A stretch of DNA of 11,156 nt from assembly GCA_963650135.1 (NCBI GenBank), contig CAVJLG010000098.1, positions 1 to 11,156 of the forward strand, written 5' to 3'. The position numbers were made by a program, and so were the translations under genes. The DNA comes from HGM13006 sp963650135. Lineage in GTDB: Bacteria; Bacillota; Clostridia; Oscillospirales; Oscillospiraceae. This document shows, one piece after another, positions 1 through 6,326 of the stretch (positions within the stretch are counted from its first letter, which is position 1; every line of letters begins with the position of its first letter). The notes below the pieces were generated by a model. The model saw only the letters and a program-made list of their open reading frames with translations. It was not told the origin of the DNA and did not search any database.

Positions 1-207
1 TTCGTTGGGCTTTGGCGGGGGCCCCAATTTGCGGCCCCCGTTGGATCCCCTGGGGTAATAGTGACCCCCAACCGGACGTGCTTTGTGCGAACCTCTCCGC
101 GACGACGTTTCCGACGCGATTAAGTCGGCTGCGGTGCTTCGCTTATCCCCTTGCCTCTGCGTGCTGCGCTGCCAAGAATGATTGAAAGACTTACGCAACC
201 ACCCGAC
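1..207 (-). repeat. Diverged, inverted copy of a structured intergenic repeat (copy R3), cut by the window edge
   Basis: Read on the minus strand from 207 downward, this stretch follows the same order of blocks as the copies at 213-486 and 6068-6326. It opens with GTCGGGTGGTTGCGTAAGT (compare GTCGGGCGGTTGCGTCAGT in the copy at 6068). It continues with CAGCACGCAGAG, TTAATCGCGTC and CTATTACCCC, and then a G-run/C-run hairpin (plus-strand 16-40, CGGGGGCC paired with GGCCCCCG). The equivalent of the last hairpin of the other copies would lie before position 1. Many internal bases differ, so it is an old or separate subfamily member. I see no gene in it; the open frames are not conserved between copies. 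Confidence 0.6.
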
Positions 208-212
208 TTCCA

Positions 213-486
213 AGTTAGCGGAACGTCAGTAATTCCTTGAGTGCCAACGTTTTCGCCGCAGTTCGTGCAGTACAACAGAGTCCGTGGAAACAGTGTGCTT
301 GCCACACGCCACGGACGGGCCTAATCGCGTCAATTGCACCAATGCGAAAACGTAGTAAGGTAAGTACGTTTCCCCTCAAGTCTCTATTAACTCCACGGGG
401 GATTCAAGGGGGCCGCAGCCCCCTCGATTTGTCTTTCTCCCCAATCTTTCTTCAAACAAAGAAAGATTGGGTCCCCGAAGGGCCTA
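213..486 (+). repeat. Structured intergenic repeat (copy R1) upstream of the tail operon
   Basis: Positions 268-486 align almost base for base with 6109-6326, and weaker similarity reaches back to about 213. Visible parts are: a first stem (GCGG near 219 with CCGC near 257); a perfect hairpin at 280-316 (GTCCGTGG/CCACGGAC with an inner GTGTG/CACAC); GGGCCTA; a C-rich segment; a GC hairpin at about 406-424 (GGGGGC CGCA GCCCCC); a 12-bp hairpin at 451-480 (CCAATCTTTCTT/AAGAAAGATTGG); and a closing GGGCCTA. An open frame runs through it, but a one-base indel relative to the other copy puts their 3' halves in different frames, which argues against coding. It ends 52 bases before the first tail gene, so it would lie in that operon's leader if transcription starts upstream. 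It could be a non-coding RNA or a non-autonomous mobile repeat; I cannot name the family. Confidence 0.75.
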
Positions 487-538
487 AGACCAGCAGAGCA
501 GTCAGCAATAACGAAAACCTACCGAAAGGACCCAAACC

Positions 539-874
539 ATGAACTACTTCACCTTCATTCCTCGTCAGTTAGAACTGACATTTTTCAATTCCGACCCCAT
601 CAAAGTCTCCCTCCCCATGGGCGACGCCATGGACACCCTCCTCACCACCATGGCCACCGCCCTGGATTCCGCCGATTCTCTTACCGCCGCCGAAGCTGCT
701 ATTCACCCCGTCCTCGGCAAAAAGGTAACGGATGCTATCTTTTCGCGGGCGGAACCCCGGGACATCTTGGCGGTGAACCAGCTGGCCGCCTACCTCCTCC
801 GGCAGTACGCCGCGGGTAAGGAAAAAAACCTCTCGGCCGCTCAGTTGGGGCGGCAGACGGAAACTGGCTCGTGA
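539..874 (+). CDS. Probable tail assembly chaperone (gpG/gp14-like), 111 aa
   Basis: This small acidic, Ala/Leu-rich protein lies immediately before a Gp15-family gene and a tape measure gene, the position of the short tail assembly chaperone in siphophages. Such chaperones coat the tape measure protein during tail tube assembly and are absent from the virion. The sequence itself shows no motif I can name; the call rests on position and on the frameshift signal near its end. The start is supported by GAAAGGA at 524-530, eight bases before the ATG. At codons 95-97 the gene carries A AAA AAC, after which a -1 slip enters the Gp15 frame with no stop. The 111-residue form and a fusion of about 301 residues would therefore both be made, as for gpG and gpGT of phage lambda. 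Its last four bases (GTGA) overlap the downstream frame. Confidence 0.7.
   Translation: MNYFTFIPRQLELTFFNSDPIKVSLPMGDAMDTLLTTMATALDSADSLTAAEAAIHPVLGKKVTDAIFSRAEPRDILAVNQLAAYLLRQYAAGKEKNLSAAQLGRQTETGS
823..854 (+). promoter_or_regulatory. Predicted programmed -1 ribosomal frameshift signal
   Basis: In the zero frame of the upstream gene the codons GAA AAA AAC give the heptamer A AAA AAC at 823-829, a classic X XXY YYZ slippery site. After a six-base spacer, GCCGC (836-840) can pair with GCGGC (850-854) to make a short GC hairpin, a common stimulator. The -1 frame is open from 829 through the Gp15 frame at 871 and onward, adding about 14 linker residues. This arrangement is the conserved way siphophages make the longer tail chaperone. 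The Gp15 frame has only a GTG start and no clear Shine-Dalgarno site, consistent with synthesis mainly as a fusion. Confidence 0.7.
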
Positions 875-1443
875 CCCTGCCCAACGGCGTCCTGGTGGAC
901 CGGCGGCCCTACCCCATCACCACGGATTTCCGCGCAGGGCTCACCATGTTCTCTTGGGCAAAATCCGAACAATTCACCGTGGAAAACCTGCTAATATTAT
1001 GGTTTCCACAGGAAATTCCCAACGATTTAGAGGAAGCGCTGGCGGCGATTCTCCGGTTCTATCTCCGCACCGAAACCCCGGAAACGGCCCCCACCAGCGC
1101 CCCGGCGGCCTATGATTTTCTCCAGGATTGGGACGTAATTTTGTCCGGATTCCAGGAAAAATACGGCATCGATTTGACAAATTCGTCCCTCAATCTCCAT
1201 TGGTGGCGCTTCATGGCGCTGCTGGAGGGGCTAATTTCGCCGGATTTGGGCCAGCGGGCCTACCTCCGCACCGCGGATTTGTCGGAATTCGACCCGCAAA
1301 TCCGCCGAAAAATCCTCCAATTGCGCCGGAAATTCGCCGTAAACCAGCCCAAAGAGACGTATCAACAGCATCTTGACCGCCTGGACGAGATCATCGCCCG
1401 GGGAAAGGAGGCACCACATGGCAGACGGCAGCATCATTCTTGA
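871..1443 (+). CDS. Gp15-like phage protein, probably the C-terminal part of a frameshifted tail chaperone
   Basis: The 190-residue frame matches what I know of the Gp15 family of Firmicutes siphophages. It has an N-terminal stretch VLVDRRPYPITTDFRAG (about residues 7-23) and a central YDF...GFQEKYGIDL followed by LHWWRFMALLEGL (about residues 81-121), with a basic helical C-terminus. Family members sit between the small tail chaperone and the tape measure gene and are taken to act in tail assembly. The frame begins with GTG overlapping the upstream stop as GTGA, without a good ribosome site, so it may be translated by coupling or, more likely, as a -1 fusion from 539. The 3' end overlaps the tape measure start by 26 bases. 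Confidence 0.8.
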   Translation: MTLPNGVLVDRRPYPITTDFRAGLTMFSWAKSEQFTVENLLILWFPQEIPNDLEEALAAILRFYLRTETPETAPTSAPAAYDFLQDWDVILSGFQEKYGIDLTNSSLNLHWWRFMALLEGLISPDLGQRAYLRTADLSEFDPQIRRKILQLRRKFAVNQPKETYQQHLDRLDEIIARGKEAPHGRRQHHS

Positions 1444-2446
1444 CATCGAGGCCAGGGACGCAGGACTTACCCAGACACTTACCCAGGCCCGCGCCACCGC
1501 ACTCCAGGCCGCCGGGAGCATGGCCCAGCTGGCCCAGTCCATCACCCAGACGAAAATCGCGTCAAATTCCTCCAGTCAGGCCGCCTACAGCCTGCTTTCG
1601 GCCCTGAATCTCACCGCTCAGGGGGCCAGAAACCTGACCAGCGCCTTCCGGCAGCAGCAGTCCGGGGTCCTGAGCGCCATGAGCACCATGGTGTCCGGCG
1701 CGGTTTCCGTCGCCCGGTCCGGCACGGCCCAGCTCCAGCAGGCGGGCACGCTTTGGGGCCTGGGGATTACCAATGGCCTCAGCTCGGGATTAGCAGGAAT
1801 TACCGCAGCATCCAATTCTGGGGTAACTGACGCAATGAATCCCTGGCGCAGTGCTGCTTCCACCGCCGCAACTGTGGGTTACCAGATTCCGGCAGCCGTG
1901 GCCCAGGGCATCTATCGCGGCAATTCCGCGGTGCTCAGCGCCTCCGGTCAGGCCGCGAACATGGCCCGCAGCGCCTTTTCCGGGGGCAATTGGTGGAGCC
2001 TGGGCTACAATATTTCCGCTGGCGTGGCCTCCGGCGTGTCCGGCGGCAGCTACCTCATCACTTCCGCCGCGAAATCCGCCGCACAATCGGCTCTTTCCGC
2101 CGCAAAACGCGCCTTGGGCGTCCGTTCGCCCTCGAGAGTGTTCCGGGATGAAGTGGGCCGCATGATCCCGGCGGGCATGGCCCTGGGCATCGCCGACGGG
2201 GCAGGGGAGCTGCAGCAGGCCGTGGCCCAGGCCTCCCGGCAACTGACGGACCTCTCCCGCCGCACCCTACAGCCCAGCGGCGTTATCCCCGCAGCCCAAA
2301 CCGTCGTAAATTCCACGACCATACAGCGTTACCAGAATTCCACACCGGCGGTCTTCGAAGCGCCCATCTACCTGGACGGCAGAGAGATCGCCCGGGCCAC
2401 CGCCCAGTATACCGCCCGTCAGATGGCCTATCTGGAGGGGCTTTGA
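1418..2446 (+). CDS. Short phage tape measure protein, 342 aa
   Basis: The ATG at 1418 is chosen over an in-frame ATG at 1373 because AAAGGAG at 1404-1410 sits seven bases before it and because MADGSIILDIEARD is the usual opening of Clostridia/Bacillus phage tape measure proteins. The body is Ala/Ser/Gln-rich and helical, with about four diverged repeats of the form G-x-x-I-x-x-G-x-x-x-G. The C-terminal motif SPSRVFRDEVGRMIPAGMA (from about residue 237) is typical of tape measure C-termini. The protein sets tail length and is ejected during DNA delivery. At 342 residues it is far shorter than the 700 to more than 1500 common in the family, and I see no peptidase or lytic domain and no clear membrane segment. 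It may belong to a very short tail or be a deleted derivative. Confidence 0.8.
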   Translation: MADGSIILDIEARDAGLTQTLTQARATALQAAGSMAQLAQSITQTKIASNSSSQAAYSLLSALNLTAQGARNLTSAFRQQQSGVLSAMSTMVSGAVSVARSGTAQLQQAGTLWGLGITNGLSSGLAGITAASNSGVTDAMNPWRSAASTAATVGYQIPAAVAQGIYRGNSAVLSASGQAANMARSAFSGGNWWSLGYNISAGVASGVSGGSYLITSAAKSAAQSALSAAKRALGVRSPSRVFRDEVGRMIPAGMALGIADGAGELQQAVAQASRQLTDLSRRTLQPSGVIPAAQTVVNSTTIQRYQNSTPAVFEAPIYLDGREIARATAQYTARQMAYLEGL

Positions 2447-2512
2447 TGTGGATAATCACCAAATTTTGCGCCAAATCATTGGCAGTATCAACCAAAAAGG
2501 AGGGGACGAACC

Positions 2513-3241
2513 ATGCCGATTTACATCGCCGGGCAGGATATTTCCGCCTTTGGCGCACGTCTGTGCCAGGATTATACCATCTCCGGCGCGCCCATTTCGC
2601 CCACCCTGCACCAGGGAAAAAACGACAGTCAATTCTTTCTCCTGGACCGCAGCGACGGCCTGCTGACGGTCACGCTGCCTCTAGACTTTTATGGCAAAAA
2701 TGTTCCGGAAATCGCCCAAAACATGGCAAAACTCCGGGGATTGTGTCGTGAAATCGTCGAAGTTTCGTTGGGCGACGGCTTCCGCTACCGCCTGTGCCTC
2801 ACCGACGTGGGCGCGCAAGAATGGACAGAGGACGTGCTGTGCAGCCAAACCCTCACCTTCCAGGGCCAGCGCCTGGGGGAGCCCCTTTGCGTCACCGGAA
2901 CCTCGACGCTGACCCTCCACAACCCCGCCACCTGGTCCAAAACCGCCTGCCGGATCACCTTCACCGACTTCCGGCCCACGGGCACCTATGTTACCATCGC
3001 CCTTCGACAGGGGAGCACCGCTTACCTCACATGGCGGATTACGAATTCCGTCGATTACTCCGGCGGGGACCTGGTGCTAGACGGCCTGGAGAAGGTCAAT
3101 TCCTACGCCGGTTCCGCCCTGCCCAAGGGCACCATGACCTGGACGGAATACCCCTGGCTCCACCCGGGGGAGTGTACCCTCACCGCCTTCGGCTGCACCT
3201 TTTCGGAAGCAAAGGTGGAGTGGGAACCTGCCTACCTCTGA
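2513..3241 (+). CDS. Distal tail protein (Dit-like), 242 aa
   Basis: This is the first gene after the tape measure gene and directly before a Tal-type gene, the fixed position of the distal tail protein in siphophages. Dit forms the hexameric hub joining the tail tube to the baseplate. The sequence is beta-rich, with an N-terminal half of about 130 residues ending in a strand pattern (SQTLTFQGQRLGEPL) that would close the ring domain. A C-terminal galectin-like half follows, rich in Thr and aromatic residues (TGTYVTIALRQGS, VDYSGGDLVLDG). A strong ribosome site (AAGGAGG around 2500-2506) precedes the ATG. The 66 bases between it and the tape measure stop contain no convincing gene. The family call rests mainly on context and fold pattern. 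Confidence 0.72.
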   Translation: MPIYIAGQDISAFGARLCQDYTISGAPISPTLHQGKNDSQFFLLDRSDGLLTVTLPLDFYGKNVPEIAQNMAKLRGLCREIVEVSLGDGFRYRLCLTDVGAQEWTEDVLCSQTLTFQGQRLGEPLCVTGTSTLTLHNPATWSKTACRITFTDFRPTGTYVTIALRQGSTAYLTWRITNSVDYSGGDLVLDGLEKVNSYAGSALPKGTMTWTEYPWLHPGECTLTAFGCTFSEAKVEWEPAYL

Positions 3242-3314
3242 ACGATTACCGTTTACCCACCATTTCTAACAGTAAATAACATTACCAATATGTAACTGAA
3301 AGGATTTACCAATT

Positions 3315-4328
3315 ATGCTTGAGCTTCTCCTTTCTAAGCCAATCTGTCTTCACATGGTGGACAGTGACTATACCCTTCTCCGCAGCCTCACGGGCCTGAC
3401 TACCCTGACCTTCACCCTTCTGACCCAGGACCCGGACGTTTCGCGGCTCCGGGAAGATGGCCTGCTCCGGGACACCTCCGACGGCCTGGAGTACCGCATC
3501 CGGGGCATCCACAGCCTCCCCGACGAAACGGAGGTCAGCGCCCGCATCCAGCTGGACGACTGGGAATCCTCCGCCGTCACCTCATTTTATCGAAAAAATG
3601 CCACCGCAGCCGGGATTTTGGGGGAGATTTTGCCGCAAAATTGGTCCCTTCGCTGCCTTGGGGCCGATTCCACACAGCTGGAGGTGAACCTGGAGTACGG
3701 CGGAACGCCCTTGGACATCGCCCAAAAGGTCCAGGAATTGTTCGGCTGCGCCCTGGAATTTGACAACGTTTCCAACGTGCTGATCCTCTCGTTCCCGCAG
3801 AAAGCCTCCTACAGCGACACGATTTTAACCGAGGGCGCTGACCTGAAATCCGTTCCGGAATACACCGGAAAGTCCACAGAACTAGTTACCAGAATTTACC
3901 CCGTCGGCGCGGAAAACCTTACCATTTCCGCCGTGAACGACGGGAAGGACTATGTGGAGAACCACACCTACACCCCGCGCGTCATCTCGAAAATCTGGAA
4001 GGACGAGCGCTACACCATCGCCGCCCACCTGATGGCCGCCGCCCAGGAGATGGTGGACAGCCTTTGCACCCCCGAAATTTCCTGGGAAGTTTCCATCCGC
4101 GACCTCTACCGCCGGGACCCGGACCGCTGGGCGGGGCATCGGGCCGAGCTGGGGCAAAAGCTCCGGATTTGCTGGCAGGGGCGCACCATTTCCGCCATGG
4201 TGGTGCAGGAGGAGGTTCATCCCAGTTACCCGGGGCGAAACCGAATTTGGATCGGCTCCACCCCGCCGTCCATGATTTCCGCTGCCGGGGCCATCAAACG
4301 GTGGTTCCAGGTGGAACGGGACAGCTGA
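3315..4328 (+). CDS. Tail-associated baseplate protein (Tal / prophage tail endopeptidase family N-domain), 337 aa
   Basis: The protein follows Dit and has the features of the prophage tail (Tal, gp27-like) family. These are short N-terminal strands, a mid-region GGTPLDIAQKVQELFGCALEFD (shown in parts: residues about 133-154), and VTRIYPVGAENLTISAVN (about 195-212) followed by DYVENH and a Lys/Trp segment. The TRIYPxGA...LTI stretch is typical of this family. It would form the trimeric tail tip below Dit. It is short: many homologues carry a C-terminal peptidase or muramidase of several hundred residues, and here the protein ends soon after the structural domain, so no lytic activity can be claimed. 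The ribosome site is GAAAGGA shortly before 3305, and the preceding 73 bases are AT-rich with several TTACC repeats. Confidence 0.75.
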   Translation: MLELLLSKPICLHMVDSDYTLLRSLTGLTTLTFTLLTQDPDVSRLREDGLLRDTSDGLEYRIRGIHSLPDETEVSARIQLDDWESSAVTSFYRKNATAAGILGEILPQNWSLRCLGADSTQLEVNLEYGGTPLDIAQKVQELFGCALEFDNVSNVLILSFPQKASYSDTILTEGADLKSVPEYTGKSTELVTRIYPVGAENLTISAVNDGKDYVENHTYTPRVISKIWKDERYTIAAHLMAAAQEMVDSLCTPEISWEVSIRDLYRRDPDRWAGHRAELGQKLRICWQGRTISAMVVQEEVHPSYPGRNRIWIGSTPPSMISAAGAIKRWFQVERDS

Positions 4329-4356
4329 ACATCATCCCATCGAAAGGAGTTACCCC

Positions 4357-5676
4357 ATGTTAACGCAAAGTTACACCCTCTCTCTTCAGCCTGGCGCGAT
4401 CCCCACCCGGGTTCCCTGCACCCAGGCGGACAATCTGGCCCGAACCCTGACCTTTCAGCTCACCGATCAGGGTGCAAACTTCACGCCGCCCACCGGTTCG
4501 ACGATCACCATGGAGGGCACCAAGCCCGACGGTCATAGCTTTTCCGCGCTGTGTACCCTGTCGGACGGTCTGGTTTCGGTGAATTTGACCCAGCAGATGA
4601 CCGCTGTGGCAGGGGATGTGCCCTGCCAGCTGACCATCACGAAAAGCGGTGAAACCATTGGTACTGCACGGTTTTTCCTGTGCGTCGAGGCTTCGGCGCT
4701 GCCTCAGGATGCCGATCTCAGCGCCTCGGACCTGAGCGCCATGACCGAGCTGCGCAATACGGTGGTGGCTGCCAAGGAGTCCGCTGCCGCCAGTGCCTCC
4801 TCTGCAAGTGCCTCCGCCAGCGCAGCTGCGACCACGCTGGCCGATAAGGCGGATAAAAACGCAGGTCTTTGGCGCTTCAGCGATATTCCGGACAACGCGG
4901 ACCTGAACGACTACACCGCATGCGGCTACTACACGCACAAGAGATCCGTCACCACCTCGACGATTGCAAATTGCCCGGTGAGCATTTCATTTACCATGAA
5001 GGTGTTCAATGCAATCGGAGATATCGATTCTGACGTAATCACTGGGAACACTTGGCAATATCGAATCCAAAGACTCACCACCACGGCAGGAGATGAGTAC
5101 ATCCGAAGCGCCGACACCGACGGGACCGGCGCAGTTACCTTTACCGGATGGAAAAAAATCTTTCATTCGGCGACGGCCCCGGTCAATATAACCGCAGGCA
5201 AAGTCGTTGATTACAACAAAACGACGCAGACCATCGGAATTAGCCAAAATGGCGACGCAGTAACATCCGATACTTTGGCAGCGCTTGCCGGATTTACCAC
5301 AGACGGCAATATCAAAAATGTCCCGTGGAGCGTTGCAAAAAGTAAATTACAGACGTACACGGAAGGAACATCCGGTAACTGGAAATTCCGGAAGTGGGAA
5401 AGTGGATTTAAGGAGGCTTGGTACCGGGGCCCGCTCACCACGTCCATTGATGCCGATGGAGGCGGTGGGATCTATTTCAAATCCGGGCTGAGCGTTGACT
5501 ATCCGTTTGCCTACGATGCCGCTCCCATGGTAAATATCTCCGTGACTGCGCCCGGCGTCATGGTATGGCCGGTGGTCGCCGCTGAAACGGACACGTCTTC
5601 CGTCTATTTTTATCTTGTGTCTAACTCATCTCGAGCGGCTCAGGTTTATTATGTCAACTTGTACATCGCTGGTTAA
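4357..5676 (+). CDS. BppU-type receptor-binding / tail fibre protein with pyocin-knob-like domain, 439 aa
   Basis: Residues about 1-115 resemble the BppU N-terminal domain that docks receptor-binding proteins on the baseplate (LARTLTFQLTDQGANF, MEGTKPDGHSF, VPCQLTITKSGE). Residues about 130-165 are an Ala/Ser-rich helix, probably a trimeric stalk. Residues about 168-270 look like a pyocin-knob fold (DIPDNADLNDYTACGYYTH ... CPVSISFTMKV ... GWKKIF). The last 100 residues (GNWKFRKWESGFKEAW onward) resemble a C-terminal carbohydrate-binding head seen in many gut phage fibres. The start is fixed by AAAGGAG at 4343-4349, seven bases from the ATG. DNA encoding the C-terminal half from about 4950 looks less GC-rich than the rest, as expected for an exchangeable host-range module. 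It would recognise the cell surface polysaccharide of the host. Confidence 0.78.
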   Translation: MLTQSYTLSLQPGAIPTRVPCTQADNLARTLTFQLTDQGANFTPPTGSTITMEGTKPDGHSFSALCTLSDGLVSVNLTQQMTAVAGDVPCQLTITKSGETIGTARFFLCVEASALPQDADLSASDLSAMTELRNTVVAAKESAAASASSASASASAAATTLADKADKNAGLWRFSDIPDNADLNDYTACGYYTHKRSVTTSTIANCPVSISFTMKVFNAIGDIDSDVITGNTWQYRIQRLTTTAGDEYIRSADTDGTGAVTFTGWKKIFHSATAPVNITAGKVVDYNKTTQTIGISQNGDAVTSDTLAALAGFTTDGNIKNVPWSVAKSKLQTYTEGTSGNWKFRKWESGFKEAWYRGPLTTSIDADGGGGIYFKSGLSVDYPFAYDAAPMVNISVTAPGVMVWPVVAAETDTSSVYFYLVSNSSRAAQVYYVNLYIAG

Positions 5677-5695
5677 GGCGGGGGAGGGACGCAGC

Positions 5696-5764
5696 ATGCA
5701 TAAAATGAAGTCAACCAATGGTCGTTCCGTTACCAATAGAACTATTGCGTCCTCAGTGACGTAA
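5696..5764 (+). CDS. Possible 22-residue leader ORF, unrecognised
   Basis: ATG at 5696 follows a strong ribosome site (GGGAGG at 5682-5687, eight-base spacing) and opens a 22-codon frame ending at TAA 5762-5764, five bases before the ATG of the next ORF. That next ORF has no ribosome site of its own, so this short frame may serve translational coupling. The peptide begins MHKMKSTNGRSVTNRT and resembles nothing I know. It could equally be a random frame after a good ribosome site. Confidence 0.35.
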   Translation: MHKMKSTNGRSVTNRTIASSVT

Positions 5765-5769
5765 ATTCT

Positions 5770-5958
5770 ATGCGCTATATTGTCTATCATGAGATGGAAC
5801 CGGTAAATGTAGGTTCCCCGCAGCGGCCTGTTTGGGAGGTGCAAAAGGGCCGACTGTGCGTGATGAAGTATTCCCGGAAGAACTGGGAGATCGCTTGCAG
5901 CGAGGCGTTTGGGGAGGTTTTCGTGGAAGATGACGAGGAGCCGCAGGAGCGGCAGTGA
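5770..5958 (+). CDS. Small hypothetical phage protein, 62 aa
   Basis: This is a short ORF between the receptor-binding protein and the lysis cassette, in the plus-strand prophage direction. The product starts MRYIVYHEMEPVNVG, is rich in charged and aromatic residues, has a basic middle (VMKYSRKNWEIACSEAFGE) and ends in an acidic tail (EDDEEPQERQ). I do not recognise it. It shows no membrane segment or signal peptide. The start lacks a Shine-Dalgarno site, suggesting coupling to the 22-codon frame just upstream. Its TGA stop is built into the first GTGAAAT of the hairpin array that follows, so the array abuts the coding end exactly. Confidence 0.6.
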   Translation: MRYIVYHEMEPVNVGSPQRPVWEVQKGRLCVMKYSRKNWEIACSEAFGEVFVEDDEEPQERQ

Positions 5959-6051
5959 AATTCGTTGCACGAGTGAAATTCGTCTTCGACGAGTGAAATT
6001 GGGCTTCGCCCAGTGAAATATGCTTCGCATGTGGTGGTGTCGCTGCGCGAC
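5955..6051 (+). repeat. Array of small hairpins joined by GTGAAAT
   Basis: GTGAAAT occurs at 5955, 5973, 5993 and 6013, spaced 18, 20 and 20 bases. Each gap holds a short perfect hairpin with a different stem: TCGT/ACGA, TCGT/ACGA with a TTCG-type loop, TGGG/CCCA with CTTCG, and ATGC/GCAT with a TTC loop. A further hairpin at 6039-6051 (GTCG/CGAC) follows after the heptamer has decayed. The third unit, GTGAAATTGGGCTTCGCCCA, recurs almost unchanged at 10634 and 10894 beside the tmRNA gene. The array is not CRISPR: the constant part is only seven bases and the variable parts are self-complementary. Function unknown. Confidence 0.8.
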
Positions 6052-6067
6052 GAATTGAAAATGATTT

Positions 6068-6326
6068 GTCGGGCGGTTGCGTCAGTGCTTCCTATTCAAC
6101 CGCACCCGCAGTACGCAAGAGTCCGTGGAAACAGTGTGCTTGCCACACGCCACGGACGGGCCTAATCGCGTCAATTGCACCAATGCGAATTCGTAGTAAG
6201 GCCAGTACGTCTCCCCTCAAGTCCCCATTAACCCCCGGGGGATTCAAGGGGGCCGCAGCCCCCTTGACACGCCTTTCTCCACTATCTTTCGTCGTGCAAC
6301 GAAAGATGGTGCCCCCGGAGGGCCTA
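6068..6326 (+). repeat. Structured intergenic repeat (copy R2) upstream of the lysis cassette
   Basis: This second plus-strand copy of the element at 213-486 is nearly identical over 6109-6326. It has a clean first stem (GCGGTTG at 6074 with CAACCGC at about 6097), the hairpin at 6121-6157, GGGCCTA, the GGGGGC CGCA GCCCCC hairpin extended by CAA/TTG, and a last hairpin at about 6281-6311 whose tip is CGT/ACG instead of CTT/AAG. It ends in GGGCCTA at 6320-6326. The remaining 160 bases to the holin contain small hairpins (ATCGTG/CACGAT at 6325; CCGCC/GGCGG near 6440) and a purine-rich stretch, but no gene that I can support. Confidence 0.78.

Noticed and set aside
237..542. Open reading frame of 101 codons through the repeat before the tail operon
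   Set aside because: It lies on the structured repeat. The matching frame in the second copy (6066-6332) changes phase at a one-base indel, there is no ribosome site, and the hairpins explain the conservation better.
2443..2751. Short ORFs starting at the end of the tape measure gene
   Set aside because: They run into the Dit gene in other frames. Only the Dit frame has a strong ribosome site and a recognisable product.
4360..4938. Minus-strand ORF of 192 codons opposite the receptor-binding gene
   Set aside because: It is a shadow of GC-rich codons in the BppU-like gene, has no ribosome site, and lies against the operon direction.
5955..6051. CRISPR array
   Set aside because: The constant part is only GTGAAAT, the variable parts are self-complementary hairpins, and no cas gene is present.
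6263..6295. TTGACA at 6265 as a promoter for the lysis cassette
   Set aside because: No -10-like sequence at suitable spacing; the motif is part of a stem of the repeat, and the other copy has TCGATT there.
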